The notes beneath the pieces were generated by a model. That model saw nothing but the letters and a program-made list of their open reading frames with translations, did no database searches and was not told the DNA's origin. A stretch of 35,665 bases of DNA from SAR202 cluster bacterium (GTDB lineage: Bacteria; Chloroflexota; Dehalococcoidia; Lucifugimonadales; UBA3495). The translations under genes were made by a program, and so were the position numbers. The stretch spans positions 1 to 35,665 of the forward strand of contig JABMNL010000058.1 of NCBI GenBank assembly GCA_013204585.1, read 5' to 3'. How positions within the stretch are numbered: position 1 is the stretch's first letter; each line of letters opens with the position of its first letter. Positions 33,249 to 35,665 of the stretch are shown piece after piece.

Positions 33249-33620
33249 ATGCTTCACAGACTATTGTTCCCCGTCTTGTTCTTCTTGGCTCCCAGAGTTT
33301 TACCCAGGGCATTAAAGTTCGTCCGTCTAGTCTGGCGTCTGACATTCGACAAGCGGGTCTCCATATTTTTGCGGATGCTGCTGCCCCTGGCCATTATCTA
33401 CATCATCTCGCCCTACGATTTGCTGAGAGACAGCATCCCCATCATCGGACGGTTCGACGACCTCATAATCCTGGGTCTAGCGCTACTCCTTTTGACCAAA
33501 TTGGCATCGCCCGAAATCGTAGACGAGCATATGGGCCGCACTCCGCCGTCCAACCGGCCCGAAGACAAAGACCCCGCCAGTGTGGTTGACGGCTCTAGCA
33601 GGATAATTGACGACGAGTAG
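33249..33620 (+). CDS. DUF1232 membrane protein
   Basis: A 123-residue protein. The core YIISPYDLLRDSIPIIGRFDD (two short hydrophobic helices with SPxD and GxxDD) is the DUF1232/YkvA pattern. Another hydrophobic segment lies near the N-terminus. The C-terminus is charged. Function is unknown for the family. Its last 14 bases overlap the possible TTG start of the hemW gene, so the two are probably co-transcribed. Confidence 0.85.
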   Translation: MLHRLLFPVLFFLAPRVLPRALKFVRLVWRLTFDKRVSIFLRMLLPLAIIYIISPYDLLRDSIPIIGRFDDLIILGLALLLLTKLASPEIVDEHMGRTPPSNRPEDKDPASVVDGSSRIIDDE

Positions 33621-34830
33621 CCGAACCCCGATTGTTCCCGCCTCTGGAATGGGATTCTACGTCCACGTCCCCTTCTGCAAGACCAAGTGCCCCTACTGCG
33701 ACTTCAACACCTATCAGGGAATTGAAAACCTGATAGACCCCTTCCTTCCCGCTCTCACGTCCGAGATTGAATGTTGGGGCGAGACCCTAGCCCATCCAGC
33801 GGTAAAGTCGGTCTTCTTTGGCGGCGGCACCCCTTCATACCTGCCGCCGGGCTACATCGAAAAAATCCTCGCTTCGATTCAAGAATCGTTCCAAGTGGCT
33901 GCGGATGCCGAGATTACCACCGAAGCCAATCCCGGCGACCTGGACGCTGCCGCCTGCGCCAGCATCCTTAGCCAGGGAGTCAACCGTCTGAGTATTGGCG
34001 TACAGAGCCTGGACAATAATCTACTCAATCTGCTGGGCCGCCGACATCAGGCTTCCGAGGCTATAGAAGCGTTCCAGACCGCCCGTCAAGCCGGTTTCGA
34101 CAACGTCAACCTGGACCTGATGTACGGCCTACCCAACCAGTCGATGGAACAGTGGCAACAGACTCTTGACCAACTGGTCGGCCTGGCCCCAGAACATATC
34201 TCCCTCTACGCTCTGACCATTGAAGAGGGAACGCCGATGCACCGCTGGGCAGAGGAAGGCAAGATTCCCGAGCCGGACTCGGACCTGGCCGCCGACATGT
34301 ACCAGTACGCCCGCGAGTCGTTGGCCACAGCGGGCTACCACCACTACGAAATATCCAATTGGTCGCTGCCGGACCGGGCCTGCGACCACAACCTGGTCTA
34401 CTGGCAAAACGGCCCGTACCTGGGCGTTGGCCCCGGCGCCCATTCCCACCTGGGCGACTACCGGTTCTGGACCGTCCTTTCGCCCCGTGACTACAACACG
34501 AAAGCCTCGGCGTGGGCCGAATCCATTGTCCAGCCAATAAACGAACTCCTTGAATCCGCGCTGAAGGAAGTCCCAACCTTGGGCGGCTGGGAGCACATCA
34601 GCGTCGAGACCGCCTGCTCCGAGACCATGTTCTTGGGCCTGCGTCTGCTGGACGGCCTCGACCTGTCGAAAGCCTCCACTTTAACTGGCATTGACCTAGC
34701 CAAGAAGTTCCAAGCCCCAATCCAAGAGTGCATCGAACTGGGCCTGCTGGAACAAGACGGCAACTGCCTAAAGCTGACCAAGCCGTCCTATTTGATTGCC
34801 AACCAAGCGTTTACCCGGTTCTTGGAGTAG
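33607..34830 (+). CDS. hemW: HemW-like radical SAM protein
   Basis: A 407-residue radical SAM protein with Cys24, Cys28 and Cys31 (CKTKCPYC) and GGGTPS soon after, then MYGLPNQS. This is the HemW group, related to oxygen-independent coproporphyrinogen oxidase but thought to be a haem chaperone. The start is uncertain: TTG at 33607 overlaps DUF1232, while the ATG at 33649 (MGFYVHVPF) is where many family members begin; neither has a strong ribosome-binding site. The C-terminal winged-helix-like region is present (LAKKFQAPIQECIELGLLEQ). Confidence 0.92.
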   Translation: MTTSSRTPIVPASGMGFYVHVPFCKTKCPYCDFNTYQGIENLIDPFLPALTSEIECWGETLAHPAVKSVFFGGGTPSYLPPGYIEKILASIQESFQVAADAEITTEANPGDLDAAACASILSQGVNRLSIGVQSLDNNLLNLLGRRHQASEAIEAFQTARQAGFDNVNLDLMYGLPNQSMEQWQQTLDQLVGLAPEHISLYALTIEEGTPMHRWAEEGKIPEPDSDLAADMYQYARESLATAGYHHYEISNWSLPDRACDHNLVYWQNGPYLGVGPGAHSHLGDYRFWTVLSPRDYNTKASAWAESIVQPINELLESALKEVPTLGGWEHISVETACSETMFLGLRLLDGLDLSKASTLTGIDLAKKFQAPIQECIELGLLEQDGNCLKLTKPSYLIANQAFTRFLE

Positions 34831-34846
34831 GTAGTAGAATTCGGGG

Positions 34847-35178
34847 ATGAAACTGCCGAACTACCAAAACGGCCTTGTTTCAACTGACAAATTAGAAGGA
34901 TATTTGCTGTCAGAGATTCATCCCGTTGGCAGATCAAAAGCGTTGTTTCTAAAAAATCTGGGGTATGATGAAACGGACGTCGATATACTGCGAAAGGACC
35001 TTCTGTCCATCGTCCAGGAGCAGGATATCTTCGAAGTCCAGCGGTCAGAGTACGGAACAAAATACATCATCGACGGAATGATTCAGACACCTGTGGGACG
35101 ACAGTAGCCATGCGAACCGTCTGGATTATTGAAATAGACAACTCTCAGCCCAGACTGGTCACGGCCTATCCGGTCTGA
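34847..35178 (+). pseudogene. DUF6883-like gene, apparently frameshifted
   Basis: The first frame (34847-35107) gives 86 residues, MKLPNYQNGLVS to IQTPVGRQ, which matches the start of the small DUF6883-type proteins (KLxxYLL, HPVGRSKA, FGTKY-like GTKYII). After the TAG a second short frame (ATG 35110, TGA 35176-35178) reads VWIIEIDNSQPRLVTAYPV, which looks like the missing C-terminal strand pair of the same family. The two parts are in different frames with five bases between, so one base has probably been lost, or translation restarts at the ATG two bases after the stop. Family assignment is from memory. A sequencing error is also possible. Confidence 0.6.
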
Positions 35179-35205
35179 TCTGAATTTGTGACCGAAGGGG
35201 ATGGC

Positions 35206-35433
35206 ATGATTAAAGAACTGGATACAATCGTCCTCACCCACGACATAAAAGAACACAAGCTTGAACAAGGTGACGTTGGGGCAGTGGTTCATTGTTATCC
35301 CGAAAACCAGTTCGAAGTTGAATTCGTCACTGAGGAAGGAAATACCGCTGCCGTGCTTACCCTCACCGATAATGACATTCGCCCCATGGGCAAAGGCGAA
35401 ATCCTGCACGCCCGCGAAATCACCGCTGCGTAA
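35206..35433 (+). CDS. DUF4926-like small protein
   Basis: A 75-residue protein (MIKELDTIVLTHDIKEHKL) whose pattern LxxGDVGAVVHCY..EVEFV resembles the DUF4926 family of small beta-rich proteins. The ATG at 35206 is preferred over a GTG at 35188 because AAGGGGA lies before it. It follows the DUF6883-like gene by 27 bases. Genes of these two families are, to my recollection, often neighbours, which suggests a small two-gene unit, perhaps toxin-antitoxin-like; this is inference. Confidence 0.75.
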   Translation: MIKELDTIVLTHDIKEHKLEQGDVGAVVHCYPENQFEVEFVTEEGNTAAVLTLTDNDIRPMGKGEILHAREITAA

Positions 35434-35443
35434 CAAGTAACTC

Positions 35444-35665
35444 ATGTACGTTATAGGCACCGCCGGCCACGTGGATCACGGCAAATCCACCTTGGTTAAG
35501 GCCCTGACTGGCATCGACCCCGACCGCTTTCCCGAAGAGAAGGCCCGGGAGATGACCATTGACTTGGGCTTTGCCTGGATGACGCTGCCCAGCGGACGCG
35601 AGGTCAGCATCGTTGACGTGCCCGGCCACGAGCTGTTCATCAAGAACATGCTGGCTGGCGTGGGC
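35444..35665 (+). CDS. selB: Selenocysteine-specific elongation factor, N-terminus
   Basis: The first 74 codons are seen before the right edge. G1 is GHVDHGKST (residues 8-16), the switch region is MTIDLGFAW, and G3 is DVPGHE. The TIDLGFA form is characteristic of SelB, not of EF-Tu. SelB brings selenocysteinyl-tRNA to UGA codons marked by a SECIS element, so the organism probably makes selenoproteins. The gene starts ten bases after the DUF4926-like gene; no strong ribosome-binding site is visible. Confidence 0.9.
   Translation, partial: MYVIGTAGHVDHGKSTLVKALTGIDPDRFPEEKAREMTIDLGFAWMTLPSGREVSIVDVPGHELFIKNMLAGVG

Noticed and set aside
1..35665. tRNA, rRNA, riboswitch or integrase attachment site
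   Set aside because: No cloverleaf, conserved rRNA stretch, known riboswitch core or tRNA-flanked direct repeat was found by eye; a covariance-model scan would be needed to exclude small RNAs.

Overview
The window looks like chromosomal DNA of a Chloroflexota bacterium, most likely of the SAR202/Dehalococcoidia type. This is inferred from gene content: an enolase-superfamily enzyme with NIPSNAP partners, a multi-rhodanese and sulfite-oxidase cluster without Tat signals, a MoxR/CoxE pair, ArsM, PIG-L deacetylase and DUF1232. No rRNA or other taxonomic marker is present. The annotation rests on reading translations by eye, and no database search was run.

Left part, 1-5500. A minus-strand lipoprotein runs off the left edge (1-292), followed by about 500 bp of decayed-looking sequence. 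Next is a visibly AT-richer island (about 800-5100). It holds a P-loop GTPase and a large partner resembling GAP1-type GTPase-associated proteins, whose genes overlap by four bases, plus a divergent three-helix membrane protein. This is the best candidate for a little-described system: a predicted GTPase-centred, possibly anti-phage, module with a membrane component.

Middle-left, 5500-13600. A zinc alcohol dehydrogenase is followed by an 800 bp intergenic region full of repeats: a duplicated terminator, REP/MITE-like inverted repeats, and a tandem duplication that includes the leader of the next gene (a GNAT acetyltransferase). Then come an enolase-superfamily gene with two tandem NIPSNAP genes. 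A PadR-type regulator with a Cys cluster lies upstream of arsM, and a 52 bp dyad lies upstream of the regulator. After a strong terminator and palindromic repeats come a PIG-L deacetylase, a hot-dog fold protein and two small hypothetical genes.

Centre, 13600-26100. A LysR regulator is divergent from a sulfur cluster: a four-domain rhodanese, two molybdenum sulfite-oxidase-family enzymes, a cupin and probably an MFS carrier. The pattern suggests capture and oxidation of sulfane or organic sulfur through sulfite to sulfate. Three copies of the sulfite oxidase C-terminal codons lie end to end after the first oxidase gene. Then follow a cyclase-family hydrolase, a HAM1-like pyrophosphatase, the MoxR and CoxE-like pair (possible molybdoenzyme maturation) and an O-methyltransferase.

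Right part, 26050-35665. Here are two PAP2/inositol-phosphorylceramide-synthase-like membrane proteins, two radical SAM proteins, an orphan gluconate-dehydrogenase subunit 3 homologue, PhoU, an unusual Mg-chelatase-like AAA+ protein, DUF1232, HemW, an apparently frameshifted DUF6883-like gene beside a DUF4926-like gene, and the first 74 codons of selB, cut by the right edge. I found no tRNA, rRNA, CRISPR array, transposase or integrase.
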